In this document: piece after piece, positions 26,478-35,111 of the stretch | Layout: each line of letters opens with the position of its first letter | How positions within the stretch are numbered: the first letter of the stretch is position 1 | Assembly: GCA_964562985.1 (NCBI GenBank) | Contig: CAZLWE010000001.1 | Location: 62,001-126,000 of the forward strand | Reading direction: 5' to 3' | Length of the DNA: 64,000 bases | Source: SHLQ01 sp964562985 | GTDB taxonomy: Bacteria; Actinomycetota; Acidimicrobiia; Acidimicrobiales; SHLQ01 | Program-made: the position numbers and the translations under genes | The notes under the pieces: generated by a model | The model's input: only the letters and a program-made list of their open reading frames with translations | Databases searched by the model: none | Told to the model about the DNA's origin: nothing

Positions 26478-27527
26478 TCAGTCGAATAGTCCAGGAGGGG
26501 TCAACGTGTCGGGCGTTGAGGACGGCACGGATAGGCCCAAATGCTCCCAGGCGGCGCGGGTGGCCATGCGTCCCTTCGGGGTTCGTATCAGTAAGCCTTG
26601 TTGAATGAGGTATGGCTCGTAGACGTCTTCGACGGTTTCGGTTGGTTCACTGACGCTGATCGACAAGGTCTTCAGACCGACCGGGCCGCCGCCGAACATG
26701 TCGCACAGTGCGAGCAGCAGTGCCCTCGTGGCCTTGTCGAGGCCTCGCTCGTCTACCCCGAAGAACTCGAGCCCCTCGACGGCAACAGCGCCGGTGATCT
26801 TGCCCTCGCGTTCGACCTCGGCAAAGTCTCGAACTTGTCGAAGCAGGCGATTAGCGATTCGCGGTGTACCGCGGGAACGGAGCGATATCTCTCCCGCGCC
26901 GTCCTCGTCGATTGCGACATCGAGGATGCCCGCCGCGCGTTGCACGATCGATTTGAGCTCGTCGGGTTCGTAGTAGTCGAGGCGAGCCGGGTAGTCGAAG
27001 CGGTCGCGTAGTGGGCCGGTGATCAACCCGGTCCGGGTGGTTGCTCCTACCAACGTGAATCGTGCCACCGGAAGGCGCATCGTTCGCGCTGCTGGCCCTT
27101 TGCCAAGAACGAGATCGAGCTGAAAGTCCTCCATCGCTGGATAGAGCACCTCTTCGACCGGACGGGCGAGCCGGTGGATCTCATCGATGAACAACACATC
27201 GCCATCTTCGAGTTTGGTGAGGATGGCCGCCAGGTCACCGCCCTTTTCGAGGGCTGGTCCCGACGTGATGTGAATGGCAGCCGCCATTTCGTTTGCGATG
27301 ATTCCCGCGAGGGTGGTCTTGCCAAGCCCGGGAGGGCCAGCGAAGAGCAGATGACCGATCGCCTGGTTGCGCGCCTTCGCCGCTTGCATCATCACCCGAA
27401 GGTGGCCCTTCAGCTGCTCCTGTCCAACAAAGTCGTCGAGCGTTTGAGGACGAAGCCCGTGTTCGTCCCGGTTCTCACTCTCGCGCTCCTCGGGGTCACC
27501 GCTCGCCGACAGGAGCTCCTCGCGCAT
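26478..27527 (-). CDS. ruvB: Holliday junction branch migration helicase RuvB
   Basis: RuvB is the hexameric AAA+ motor that moves Holliday junctions with RuvA. The 349-aa protein shows LRPQTLDDFVGQ, Walker A GPPGLGKTT, Walker B FIDEIHRL, sensor 1 VGATTRTG and the winged-helix end with RTPKGRMATRAAWEHLG. Its ATG overlaps the ruvA stop by one base (TAATG). The ruvC-ruvA-ruvB operon is complete. Confidence 0.97.
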   Translation of the reverse strand: MREELLSASGDPEERESENRDEHGLRPQTLDDFVGQEQLKGHLRVMMQAAKARNQAIGHLLFAGPPGLGKTTLAGIIANEMAAAIHITSGPALEKGGDLAAILTKLEDGDVLFIDEIHRLARPVEEVLYPAMEDFQLDLVLGKGPAARTMRLPVARFTLVGATTRTGLITGPLRDRFDYPARLDYYEPDELKSIVQRAAGILDVAIDEDGAGEISLRSRGTPRIANRLLRQVRDFAEVEREGKITGAVAVEGLEFFGVDERGLDKATRALLLALCDMFGGGPVGLKTLSISVSEPTETVEDVYEPYLIQQGLLIRTPKGRMATRAAWEHLGLSVPSSTPDTLTPPGLFD

Positions 27528-28132
27528 TACGCGCCCTCTGCGATCAGGCGAAGTGCATCACGGGTGAGTACCGCAGGATCGCCTTCTTTGTCGATCCGCC
27601 CGAGCACGTGGCGAACCTCATCACCCGAATATCCGAGCGCCTCCAAGGCTTGGCGGACCTCAAGGTGTGCGCTCGGTTCGACAGCGGGCAGATCGCGTTC
27701 TATCGATGCCAGGTCGAGGTCGGGCAGGTCGAGCTTGGGTTTGAGTTCCACCAGCATGCGAGTGGCCGTCTTCTTGCCGATTCCAGGGATCGCGCACAGT
27801 GCGTCGACGTCTTCGGTAGCGAGCACCGTCTTGAGCTCGGCGGGGCCATAGACCGACAGGATCGAGATGCCGAGTGCTGGGCCGACACCGTGCGCGGAGA
27901 TCACCGCTTCAAACACCCGCCGTTCGTCGATCGAGGTGAATCCATAGAGGATCTGAGCGTCTTCACGTTGTTGATGGTGCACGTGCACCATCACCTCGCT
28001 GCCGATCCCACCGGCCCGGGCAGAGGCCGTTGGCGTGACGGTTACCCGATAGCCAACACCTCCGACGTCGATAAGGAGCTCGGATCCGTCAGGACTGCGG
28101 TCGAGTAGCTCGCCGCTCAGTGATCCAATCAC
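27527..28132 (-). CDS. ruvA: Holliday junction DNA-binding protein RuvA
   Basis: RuvA binds the four-way junction as a tetramer and loads RuvB. The 201-aa protein has the OB-fold start MIGSLSGELLDR, tandem helix-hairpin-helix motifs (ISAHGVGPALGISIL and LCAIPGIGKKTATRMLVEL) and the C-terminal RuvB-binding domain (VRQALEALGYSGDEV). It overlaps ruvC by 4 bp (ATGA) and ruvB by 1 bp. Confidence 0.97.
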   Translation of the reverse strand: MIGSLSGELLDRSPDGSELLIDVGGVGYRVTVTPTASARAGGIGSEVMVHVHHQQREDAQILYGFTSIDERRVFEAVISAHGVGPALGISILSVYGPAELKTVLATEDVDALCAIPGIGKKTATRMLVELKPKLDLPDLDLASIERDLPAVEPSAHLEVRQALEALGYSGDEVRHVLGRIDKEGDPAVLTRDALRLIAEGA

Positions 28133-28638
28133 TTCATGACCTCCACACGAGACGTTGGTTCAGGGGCTCCCCGAATTGCACTGTGGCACAACGCAACCGC
28201 CACCGCGTCGGCGGCATCGACGGGGCGTAGTTCTTTTTCGAGACCCAACTGGGTTCGCACCATGCGCTCAACCTGTTGTTTGTCCGCATTTCCGTAGCCG
28301 GCGACCGCCAACTTGATCTCGTTGGGGCTGTATTGCACGACCTCACAACCAGCCAACGCTCCTGCAGCCATCACTACCCCGGATGCATGCCCGACCGACA
28401 TCGCCGTCGACACGTTGACTTGGAAGAGCACCCGCTCGATCGCGAGGACACCGGGTTTGAAGTCGGCGATGAGTTCGGTGATGTCACGGTGCAATGTTGC
28501 CAGTCGAGCCGGAAGCTCCGAGGACGCGTCGGTGCGGATCACGCCAGCCGAAACCGCCCGCACCCGAGATGGGCCGGTCCAGTCGATGCAGCCGTAGCCA
28601 CAACGGGTCAGGCCGGGATCAATTCCGAGAACGAACAT
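28129..28638 (-). CDS. ruvC: Holliday junction endonuclease RuvC
   Basis: RuvC cuts Holliday junctions symmetrically. The 169-aa protein begins with FVLGIDPGLTRCGYG (first catalytic Asp), has LAIERVLFQVN (catalytic Glu) and DAADAVAVALCH (catalytic acid pair), with the normal length. TAACCT ends 7 nt before the ATG. It heads the ruvC-ruvA-ruvB operon and is divergent from a small membrane protein gene. Confidence 0.97.
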   Translation of the reverse strand: MFVLGIDPGLTRCGYGCIDWTGPSRVRAVSAGVIRTDASSELPARLATLHRDITELIADFKPGVLAIERVLFQVNVSTAMSVGHASGVVMAAGALAGCEVVQYSPNEIKLAVAGYGNADKQQVERMVRTQLGLEKELRPVDAADAVAVALCHSAIRGAPEPTSRVEVMK

Positions 28639-28645
28639 CTGTACG

Positions 28646-28651
28646 AGGTTA
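28646..28651 (-). promoter_or_regulatory. -10 box of a leaderless ruvC promoter
   Basis: TAACCT on the minus strand ends 7 nt before the ruvC ATG. No LexA-type palindrome is obvious nearby. Confidence 0.5.
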
Positions 28652-28705
28652 ACTCAGTATCAACGATAGGTACGTGATAGTTACGAGGCGATACCCTATG
28701 GGGCG

Positions 28706-29062
28706 ATGGCAGATACCTCCACCGCCCCCGGGGACCTTCAGGGCCCTCACAACTCGGAGAATTCCGAGGAAGCTCCAGCGGAGAAAGTCTTTTCGAAGTC
28801 GGTAGTGATATCGGGTATCCGCTGCGTGCTCACCTATGTGATCTTTCCCTTTGTGGCACCACTCGTCGGCCTGACCGCAAGCGTGGGCGCGGTCGTCGGA
28901 GTCATCATCGGCGTGGTGGCCATCGTCTTCAACGTGATGAGCATTCGCCGCCTCTTTGCGGCTGACCACCCATACAAGTGGTGGGCCAGCGCCATGAACG
29001 TCGCGGTGATCGTGTTACTCGTCGTGTTGTTCTTCATCGATAGCCAAACGCTGCTCGGATGA
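28706..29062 (+). CDS. small integral membrane protein, unknown function
   Basis: The 118-aa protein has about 30 polar N-terminal residues, then three hydrophobic segments (GIRCVLTYVIFPFVAPLVGL, VGAVVGVIIGVVAIVFNVM and NVAVIVLLVVLFFIDS). No known motif is visible. It overlaps the thioesterase gene by 4 bp (ATGA), so they are co-translated. TACCCT lies 8 nt upstream and may be the -10 box. The function is unknown. Confidence 0.78.
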   Translation: MADTSTAPGDLQGPHNSENSEEAPAEKVFSKSVVISGIRCVLTYVIFPFVAPLVGLTASVGAVVGVIIGVVAIVFNVMSIRRLFAADHPYKWWASAMNVAVIVLLVVLFFIDSQTLLG

Positions 29063-29889
29063 GCGAAGGGCACTTCGCGTCATCGACTTCGGTCACGCGT
29101 GCCCCAACCGACGACACCGAGGGGCATTCCCGCTTCGACGCGCGGATCGTCGCCGGGTGGGACATTCTCGGCAATGCCAACGGCGGTTATCTCATGTCAC
29201 TTCTCGGCCGAGCGGCGCTGACCTACACCGAACGACCCGACGTCGTTTCCATGTCCGCCAACTTTCTCGCCCCAGGACGAGCGGGCCCCATCGTGATCGA
29301 CGTCGAAGAGGTTCGCCTCGGGCGGCGATTCGCAACCGTCCAATCCACCGCAACGTCCGTCGACGCTGCACGAGCGACCATCACGTCCACCGTGATATGC
29401 GGCGACCTCACCGAACACGACGGGCCGACCTTGGTTTCGGTGACCCCTCCGGAAATCCCCGAACCCGACGATTGCATCGCGGTCGACCCGACCGAGACCT
29501 TTCCGCCGCCCTTCGTTGACAACTTCGATCAACGCATTCACCCCGACGACACCGGCGGGCTGCACGGCGAACCCGCCCCCCATGGTTTGCCCCAGTTCCG
29601 AAGTTGGATGCGCCTCCGCGATGGCGAGCCGATGGACAGCCTGGCGGTCGTCCTCTTTGGCGATGCGCTACCACCACCGGTATTCAACTCCAACCTGCCT
29701 GTGGGCTGGTCCCCTACCGTGCAGCTGACCGTGCACGTCCACGCTCGGCCAGCCAACGACTGGGTCCTCGTCGACCATCGTGCCGACATCATCGACGGTG
29801 GCGTGTTTGAGGCCGTGACGACCGTCTTTGAACGGTCGGGCAAAGTACTCGGTCGAGCACGCCAGCTGCAGCTGATCGCACTGCCGTAG
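29059..29889 (+). CDS. acyl-CoA thioesterase family protein (double hotdog, TesB-like)
   Basis: The 276-aa protein starts with FDARIVAGWDILGNANGGYL, which matches the N-terminal hotdog of actinobacterial thioesterase-like proteins (4HBT_3/TesB-like), and has SANFLAPGRAGPIVIDVEEV followed by a second hotdog with LPVGWSPTVQLTVHVHARP. Such enzymes hydrolyse acyl-CoA; chain length is unknown. It overlaps the small membrane protein gene by 4 bp and ends 37 bp before the PF10118 hydrolase gene, so lipid-related work in one transcript is plausible. Confidence 0.82.
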   Translation: MSEGHFASSTSVTRAPTDDTEGHSRFDARIVAGWDILGNANGGYLMSLLGRAALTYTERPDVVSMSANFLAPGRAGPIVIDVEEVRLGRRFATVQSTATSVDAARATITSTVICGDLTEHDGPTLVSVTPPEIPEPDDCIAVDPTETFPPPFVDNFDQRIHPDDTGGLHGEPAPHGLPQFRSWMRLRDGEPMDSLAVVLFGDALPPPVFNSNLPVGWSPTVQLTVHVHARPANDWVLVDHRADIIDGGVFEAVTTVFERSGKVLGRARQLQLIALP

Positions 29890-29926
29890 CACTACATCCT
29901 TTGCGGGTGCCTGCCGATAGGAGGCC

Positions 29927-30856
29927 GTGTCGAAGTCGACCCCCCTCACCGTTCGTCGCATCCAGTTTCGTTGGAGTGACGATGCCGATCCGGACCGGTG
30001 GCATCACACCATGCCCGAGTTCGGTGCTGGCGCGAACGCGGTTTCGCTGCTCATGGCTCACGCCGAACCATTTGTCATTCAGGCGGTACGTCGTGGCCTG
30101 GCGGAGGTTGAAGGAGCATCGTCGGACCTGCAATCCTCCGTAGGTTCCTGGGCGAGCCAAGAGGCGGCGCACTTCAAAGAGCACAAAGCCTTCAATGGGC
30201 GATTGATGGAACGATCAGCGATTGCCCGACTCGTCGACAGGCTAGGGAAACGGATCTTCGCCGTAATGGCGCGGCGTTCGACGGCCTTTGGCTTGGCCTT
30301 CGCTGCCGCATTCGAGTTGGTGGCGTTCAGCGCGGCGCGCTGGACCGAAGCAGGTCTTCGTCGGTACTTCGACGGAGCCGACGAGGCGTCGGCAACCCTG
30401 TTCTTGTGGCACCTCGCCGAGGAGATCGAACATAAGGGGGTCGCACACGATGTCGTGCTCGCTCACCCCACAGCCAAAAAGAAGATGCCGATCGCGATCT
30501 CGGTCGCCTTTGCCGTTCTTGTTGGCTACACCGCTCTCGGCGGAGTGATGTTGTTCGCTCGTTCCGCATCCGCGCTCAACCCAATCCGATGGATCCGCCT
30601 GATCACCTGGGGGTTCTCCATGAACTTCGTCGTCCTCCCGGTACTCGCTGGTGCACTCGGGCACGACTTTCACCCGGACCAACTTGTCGACCCGCCATGG
30701 ATGGCACAGTGGTTGCGCGAGTACGACCCGGCGACGGAGACCATTCCGCTCTGGACCCAAGCGGGCTTGGGGGCGACACCCGAGGTGCTCTCCCTCGATG
30801 GGTTCGAGGTCCCCGAAAGTAGCCGTGAGAAGATCGGCACCGAGGAGCAGGTCTAG
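29927..30856 (+). CDS. predicted metal-dependent hydrolase (PF10118)
   Basis: The 309-aa protein carries the two His/Glu clusters of this family: WASQEAAHFKEHKAFN and WHLAEEIEHKGVAHDV, which probably bind two metal ions on a helical bundle. Two hydrophobic stretches (VAFAVLVGYTALGGVMLF and LITWGFSMNFVVLPVLAG) suggest membrane contact. The reaction is not established. GAGG lies before the GTG start. It may belong with the thioesterase upstream. Confidence 0.82.
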   Translation: MSKSTPLTVRRIQFRWSDDADPDRWHHTMPEFGAGANAVSLLMAHAEPFVIQAVRRGLAEVEGASSDLQSSVGSWASQEAAHFKEHKAFNGRLMERSAIARLVDRLGKRIFAVMARRSTAFGLAFAAAFELVAFSAARWTEAGLRRYFDGADEASATLFLWHLAEEIEHKGVAHDVVLAHPTAKKKMPIAISVAFAVLVGYTALGGVMLFARSASALNPIRWIRLITWGFSMNFVVLPVLAGALGHDFHPDQLVDPPWMAQWLREYDPATETIPLWTQAGLGATPEVLSLDGFEVPESSREKIGTEEQV

Positions 30857-30882
30857 TTCCTCGCGACCTCTGCTGTTCGCGT

Positions 30883-30888
30883 TAGGTT
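30883..30888 (+). promoter_or_regulatory. -10 box of a leaderless SRPBCC gene promoter
   Basis: TAGGTT ends 6 nt before the ATG at 30895. Confidence 0.5.
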
Positions 30889-30894
30889 TGACGC

Positions 30895-31380
30895 ATGCAG
30901 CCCTCAGAAGAAGCAATCCATAGCCAAAGCGCATCGATCGAGATCAATGCCAGCCCCGAATCCGTGTATGGGATGGTGAGCGACATCACCCGCATGGGCG
31001 AATGGTCACCCGAAGCCGTCGGTGGCCGATGGATGGATGGTGGCACCGGCCAAGTCGGCGACTGGTTCATAGGCGAGAACGAGGCGCCCGGTCGCACCTG
31101 GGAGCGAGAGTGCCAGGTTGCCGCAGCATCCGCAGGCGAGGAATTCACCTTCGTCGTAGGCGGTATGGAGAAGAACTGCACCTGGTGGAGCTACGAGATG
31201 CAACCCACCGAGGCTGGCGGCACCACGCTGACCGAGAACTGGTGGGTGGTCAATCACACCCCGGCGATGGCGGACGCATTCGCCAACAACCAAGAGGCCT
31301 ATCAGAATCGCGTTGGCCCACACACGGCCCAGATGCTCGAGACCACGCTCTCCAACATCAAGGCTGCCGCCGAGGGCTGA
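30895..31380 (+). CDS. SRPBCC family protein (polyketide cyclase/START-like)
   Basis: The 161-aa protein shows the START-like pattern: SASIEINASPESVYGMVSDI at the N-terminus, MGEWSPEAVGG, and a long C-terminal helix ending LSNIKAAAEG. These proteins bind hydrophobic ligands in a deep pocket; the ligand is unknown. A -10 box 6 nt upstream supports the ATG. It ends 1 bp before the convergent Cys-rich gene. Confidence 0.85.
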   Translation: MQPSEEAIHSQSASIEINASPESVYGMVSDITRMGEWSPEAVGGRWMDGGTGQVGDWFIGENEAPGRTWERECQVAAASAGEEFTFVVGGMEKNCTWWSYEMQPTEAGGTTLTENWWVVNHTPAMADAFANNQEAYQNRVGPHTAQMLETTLSNIKAAAEG

Positions 31381-31381
31381 C

Positions 31382-32056
31382 CTACCCGTTGGCCTCGAGT
31401 CGCTGAGCGACTTTTTCGACGAGTTCATCGCCGAGTAGCGCAACAAGTTCCTCCTGTAGCGATTCGATCACCGGTCTGTCTCCGACGTATGCCTGCGCGC
31501 CTTCGTCGCTGGCGGTACAGCACCAGGCCATGTCGGCTCCTTCAGGACCCCAATCGCTTCGCAACCACCCGCGCAGCCGTTTGCCGTCCTCGTCGGTTTC
31601 GACCTTCAGTGGGAGCTGCCAACAGATCGACGGTTTCCAGTCGATCGGCGCGTCATCTTGACGCTCCGCCTCGGCATGGAGTGCGCAACCGTGCCCACCG
31701 GCGAATCCCGGTCGATTGAGAAAGACACACGCACCATCGACGACGAGCGTGTTCCTCTTACCTGCTGGTGTGCGGTGGTCGGAGAACGCTCCATTCGCAA
31801 CGAATTGCTCGTGATGTTGGAAGTCTTGCGGGCCGATCGTCGCGGCGAGCGCAGCGATGGTCATGGCCTCATCGTCGTCTAGTAATTCAGCGCCGACCGA
31901 GCAGCAGCCCAATCCGGCGTCAGCATTCGAGGCGCTTTCGATTCCGTGGCAGCCGCGGTCCCAGATGCACGTCCACGGCGACGCCAGGAATTCGGCATCG
32001 ACCAGCCAGCTTTCACCGTCATGTTCAATCGCCAGCCAGCGTTCGTCAGAGGCCAT
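31382..32056 (-). CDS. cysteine-rich protein, probable metal or Fe-S cluster binding
   Basis: The 224-aa protein has four Cys clusters: TCIWDRGCHGIE, LGCCSVGAEL, ACVFLNRPGFAGGHGCALH and ICWQLP, plus a late WCC. This spacing resembles the YkgJ/UPF0153 type of zinc- or iron-chelating proteins, and CVFLNRPG...GCALH looks like a conserved actinobacterial family. No enzyme motif is seen. The ATG at 32056 is chosen because the frame upstream lacks coding character. The function is unknown. Confidence 0.75.
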   Translation of the reverse strand: MASDERWLAIEHDGESWLVDAEFLASPWTCIWDRGCHGIESASNADAGLGCCSVGAELLDDDEAMTIAALAATIGPQDFQHHEQFVANGAFSDHRTPAGKRNTLVVDGACVFLNRPGFAGGHGCALHAEAERQDDAPIDWKPSICWQLPLKVETDEDGKRLRGWLRSDWGPEGADMAWCCTASDEGAQAYVGDRPVIESLQEELVALLGDELVEKVAQRLEANG

Positions 32057-32190
32057 ATCGCACCCTACCCGGGAGCATGCCAAGGCCTTGGGAACTACAT
32101 TTTGTAGGCTCCAAAACGCCGGATTTGTGAACGCAATATGAAATTCCCTACAACCTTTGGACGAATACCCGGTTCGATCCGCTTTTTGAG

Positions 32191-32212
32191 AACCAATTTC
32201 AATATATTGGTT
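32191..32212 (+). promoter_or_regulatory. AT-rich inverted repeat upstream of the cold-shock gene
   Basis: AACCAAT (32191-32197) and ATTGGTT (32206-32212) form a perfect 7-bp inverted repeat around an AT-rich centre that includes TATATT. It lies 43 bp before the csp start and could be the -10 region, an operator or a leader hairpin. Confidence 0.35.
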
Positions 32213-32254
32213 TGAATACACAGACGGGACCTGCCCGAGATAGTGAGACAAGCA

Positions 32255-32455
32255 ATGCCAACCGGAACCGTGAAATTCTTCTCCAGCGAGAAGGGATACG
32301 GCTTCATCTCACGAGACGAGGGCGAAGACGTATTTGTGCACTTCAGCAATATCGAGGGCGACGGCTACCGAAACCTTGAACAAGGTCAAGAAGTCGAATT
32401 CGAAATCGGGCCAGGCCGTAAAGGCGACGAAGCACTCAAAGTACGAGCGCTCTAA
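32255..32455 (+). CDS. cold-shock protein, CspA family
   Basis: This 66-aa single OB-fold nucleic-acid-binding protein starts [18 protein letters not shown] (RNP1) with [10 protein letters not shown] (RNP2) and [15 protein letters not shown] at the end. It acts as an RNA chaperone. The ATG at 32255 fits the family start. The 198-bp space upstream, shared with the divergent Cys-rich gene, is unusually AT-rich and may hold a regulated leader. It stands alone, convergent with the MttB-like gene. Confidence 0.95.
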   Translation: MPTGTVKFFSSEKGYGFISRDEGEDVFVHFSNIEGDGYRNLEQGQEVEFEIGPGRKGDEALKVRAL

Positions 32456-32478
32456 CACAACGGGTCCTTCGTGACCCC

Positions 32479-34053
32479 CTAGAAGTCGGTGGCGACGCCA
32501 CCCTCTTCAATTCGGCGGTTCACGAACTCCGCTAGCTCCGCGCGCACGCTGTCGTCGATCGCTGGCGCCTCATATTCTGAAAGCGCTCGGTCGACCACCG
32601 AGGCCGCATGGTCCTGCGCGGTCGGCGAACCCGCCTCTTCCCATGTCTCAAAGTTCCGCCAGTCGGAGATGAACGGCATGTAGAACGCGTTGCGGTAGCG
32701 GTCCTGGGTGTGTTGGGTTCCAAAGAAGTGCCCGCCGGGCCCAACCTCGGCGATCGCATCGAGAGCCAATTCGCTGTTGTCGATACGCAACGGTTCGAGG
32801 AAGGTCTGCACCATTGCCAAGAGGTCGGCGTCGAGCACAAGCTTCTCATAGCTCGCCCGCAGGCCGCCCTCGAGCCAACCCGCTCCGTGGAACACGATGT
32901 TCGCTCCACCCATAATCGCTCCCCACAGCGAGAACACCGACTCGTAACCGGCCTGCGCGTCGACGGCATTCGCTGCATTCACGTTCGATGAGCGGTACGG
33001 AAGTCCGTAACGGCGGGCCAGTTGCCCCCCGAGCAACGCAGCCTTCATGAACTCGGGTGTACCAAAGGCCGGCGAACCCGACCGCATGTCGACATTGGAT
33101 GTGAAACCGCCGTAGGCAATCGGAGCACCGGGCTTGACCAGCTGGGCGAGAGCGATCCCCGCGAGCGCCTCCGCGTTCTGTTGCGTAACCGCTCCCGCGA
33201 TCGTGACAGGAGCCATCGCACCCGCCAGCGTGAAGGGCGTGATGATCGACAGCTGGCCGTGGAGCGCGTGCTCGATAATTCCCTGACACATCGGGATGTC
33301 GAGGCGAAGGGGCGATGACGTATTGATGACGGTGTGCAAGCTCGTTTCCGTTTTGAGTTGCTCAGCGCTCACGCCACGAGCAATGCGGACCATCTCCAAG
33401 CAGTCACGATTGCGATCGCGACCGAGGCTGTAGGCGTTGATCGCCTTATCGCTCAACGTCAAGAGGTCATAGGTGGCGTGCAGGTGTCGCACCGACGGGT
33501 GCAGGTCGGCGGGCTCGACCGGGTACCCGGCGTGTAGATGGATCGAGTTGAAGTAGTGGCTCAGCTGGACGAGCTTCTTGAAGTCTTCGTGATTGCCCGT
33601 GCGACGGCCGCCAGCAACATCGCCGACGTTCGGCGGGCTCCCCACTGACGTGAAGACCACGTGGTCGCCACCGATCTGCAAGTTGTGGTCGGGGTTGCGA
33701 GCGTGGATGGTGAACTCCGACGGACTATGCCCTACCGCCTCGAGCACCATCTCCGGATCGAAGCGCACTCGCTCGTCTGACACCGTGCATCCCGCTGCGG
33801 CAAATATCTTGCGCGCCTCGGGCTCCAGGACGTCCAGGCCGATGTCGCGAAGTACCTCAAGGGAGGCGTCGTGGATTTCCTCGAGCTGATCTGGCGGAAC
33901 CAGCTCGGTAGGAGCAAAGGTTCGGCGGACCGGCGCAAACGGCGCTTGATGAAGCTTGGGTGGGGCCGAATCACGAGCACGGCCGCCGCGTCGACCACGT
34001 CGACGTCGCGCCGATGTATCGGCGTTGCCATGATCGTTCTCCGCATCCGACAT
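32479..34053 (-). CDS. trimethylamine methyltransferase (MttB) superfamily protein, non-pyrrolysine
   Basis: The 524-aa protein matches the MttB superfamily: LEVLRDIGLDVLEPEARKIF, FTIHARNPDHNLQIGGDHV, INTSSPLRLD and a central GGANIVFHGAGWLEGGL. The frame has no internal TAG, so it is the kind without pyrrolysine; characterised members (MtgB type) demethylate quaternary amines such as glycine betaine onto a corrinoid protein. No corrinoid protein or activase is nearby. The N-terminal 30 residues are Arg-rich. TAATCT ends 6 nt before the ATG. The substrate is unknown. Confidence 0.85.
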   Translation of the reverse strand: MSDAENDHGNADTSARRRRGRRGGRARDSAPPKLHQAPFAPVRRTFAPTELVPPDQLEEIHDASLEVLRDIGLDVLEPEARKIFAAAGCTVSDERVRFDPEMVLEAVGHSPSEFTIHARNPDHNLQIGGDHVVFTSVGSPPNVGDVAGGRRTGNHEDFKKLVQLSHYFNSIHLHAGYPVEPADLHPSVRHLHATYDLLTLSDKAINAYSLGRDRNRDCLEMVRIARGVSAEQLKTETSLHTVINTSSPLRLDIPMCQGIIEHALHGQLSIITPFTLAGAMAPVTIAGAVTQQNAEALAGIALAQLVKPGAPIAYGGFTSNVDMRSGSPAFGTPEFMKAALLGGQLARRYGLPYRSSNVNAANAVDAQAGYESVFSLWGAIMGGANIVFHGAGWLEGGLRASYEKLVLDADLLAMVQTFLEPLRIDNSELALDAIAEVGPGGHFFGTQHTQDRYRNAFYMPFISDWRNFETWEEAGSPTAQDHAASVVDRALSEYEAPAIDDSVRAELAEFVNRRIEEGGVATDF

Positions 34054-34059
34054 CGTCGC

Positions 34060-34065
34060 AGATTA
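34060..34065 (-). promoter_or_regulatory. -10 box of a leaderless MttB-family gene promoter
   Basis: TAATCT on the minus strand ends 6 nt before the ATG at 34053. Confidence 0.5.
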
Positions 34066-34158
34066 GACCACGTGGGGCGTTAAGCCATCTCCTAGTCGCC
34101 GACGTGGGCGTTGGCGCCCAGTGCGACCCACAATCGGTCGGTGGAATTGGGCGACACG

Positions 34159-35058
34159 ATGTTATTGAGCGCAATGGTCTGGGGTGACGGCGAGCCTCAC
34201 CTGCGCGTGCGACAAGACAACGCCCCATCGACCCTCGTCCCGGTCGCCGACATTCGCCTGCGTTACCAACTCCATGATGGCGCCACGAAACGCTGTGTTG
34301 GACACAAACCGCTTCGAGATCCATCGACCCCGTGGGTTGACTGTGACCATGCGCCTCTCCCACAGTCGCGAACCTGCGACCGGTGTACGGCGGTCAATGC
34401 GACGTTCGCATCGCAGCTCCACCACGCGCACACGCTCGGCACTGGTGAGATCGATGCCGCAATCCGTACCCACATCGACAAGGCGAACGTTGCGTATCTG
34501 GCCGCCTTTCGCGACGGCTCGATAAAGATTGGAACCTCCACGGCTCCACGCCTGGAGACCCGATTGCGCGAGCAAGGGGCATGGGCTGCTCGGGTCGTAG
34601 CCAATGCAGCCAACGGGATCGCGGTGCGAGTGCTCGAAGATGCCGCCACCGCCGAACTCGGCCTGGCACAAGCCGTATCGATCCGCCGCAAGCTCGATGG
34701 ACTGGCACAACCAAAGACCGACGACTCGCTCGACCGCGAGCTGTCGAGCTGGGTGGCCGGGGTGCATCGAGTCATCTCCGAGCTCGGAGACGACCGCCTC
34801 TCCCCCACAGATGACAGATGGGACAACCCCTACCGCGCGTCACTCGATTGGGATGGCCTTCACCAATATCCGAATCGGCTCGACCGGGGCGCACACGACC
34901 TAGAGATCGCCGGTGCGGTCGGCCGAGCGGTGCGGGTAGAGCGACCAGGGAGCGACGATCGCTTCGTAGCGGACATCGGCCAGCTGTTCGGCCAAGAGAT
35001 AACTCTCACCGAAGATGTCGTGCCCGACGAAGTCACTGTGCAGGACAGCCTCTTCTAG
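34159..35058 (+). CDS. DUF2797 family protein
   Basis: The protein (about 299 aa from the ATG at 34159) has the DUF2797 pattern: KRCVGHKPL, DCDHAPLPQSRTCDRCTAVN with a Cys set that could bind zinc, and AYLAAFRDGSIKIGTSTAPR followed by LREQGAWAARVV, reminiscent of a GIY-YIG-like fold. The biochemical role is unknown. Upstream TTG and GTG codons at 34111 and 34141 are possible starts. It is followed after 53 bp by an acyl-CoA synthetase gene. Confidence 0.78.
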   Translation: MLLSAMVWGDGEPHLRVRQDNAPSTLVPVADIRLRYQLHDGATKRCVGHKPLRDPSTPWVDCDHAPLPQSRTCDRCTAVNATFASQLHHAHTLGTGEIDAAIRTHIDKANVAYLAAFRDGSIKIGTSTAPRLETRLREQGAWAARVVANAANGIAVRVLEDAATAELGLAQAVSIRRKLDGLAQPKTDDSLDRELSSWVAGVHRVISELGDDRLSPTDDRWDNPYRASLDWDGLHQYPNRLDRGAHDLEIAGAVGRAVRVERPGSDDRFVADIGQLFGQEITLTEDVVPDEVTVQDSLF

Positions 35059-35111
35059 CGCCCCGCAGCTACTCTCATCCACATGCGATCCACTCTTTTC
35101 GGGACAACTCC

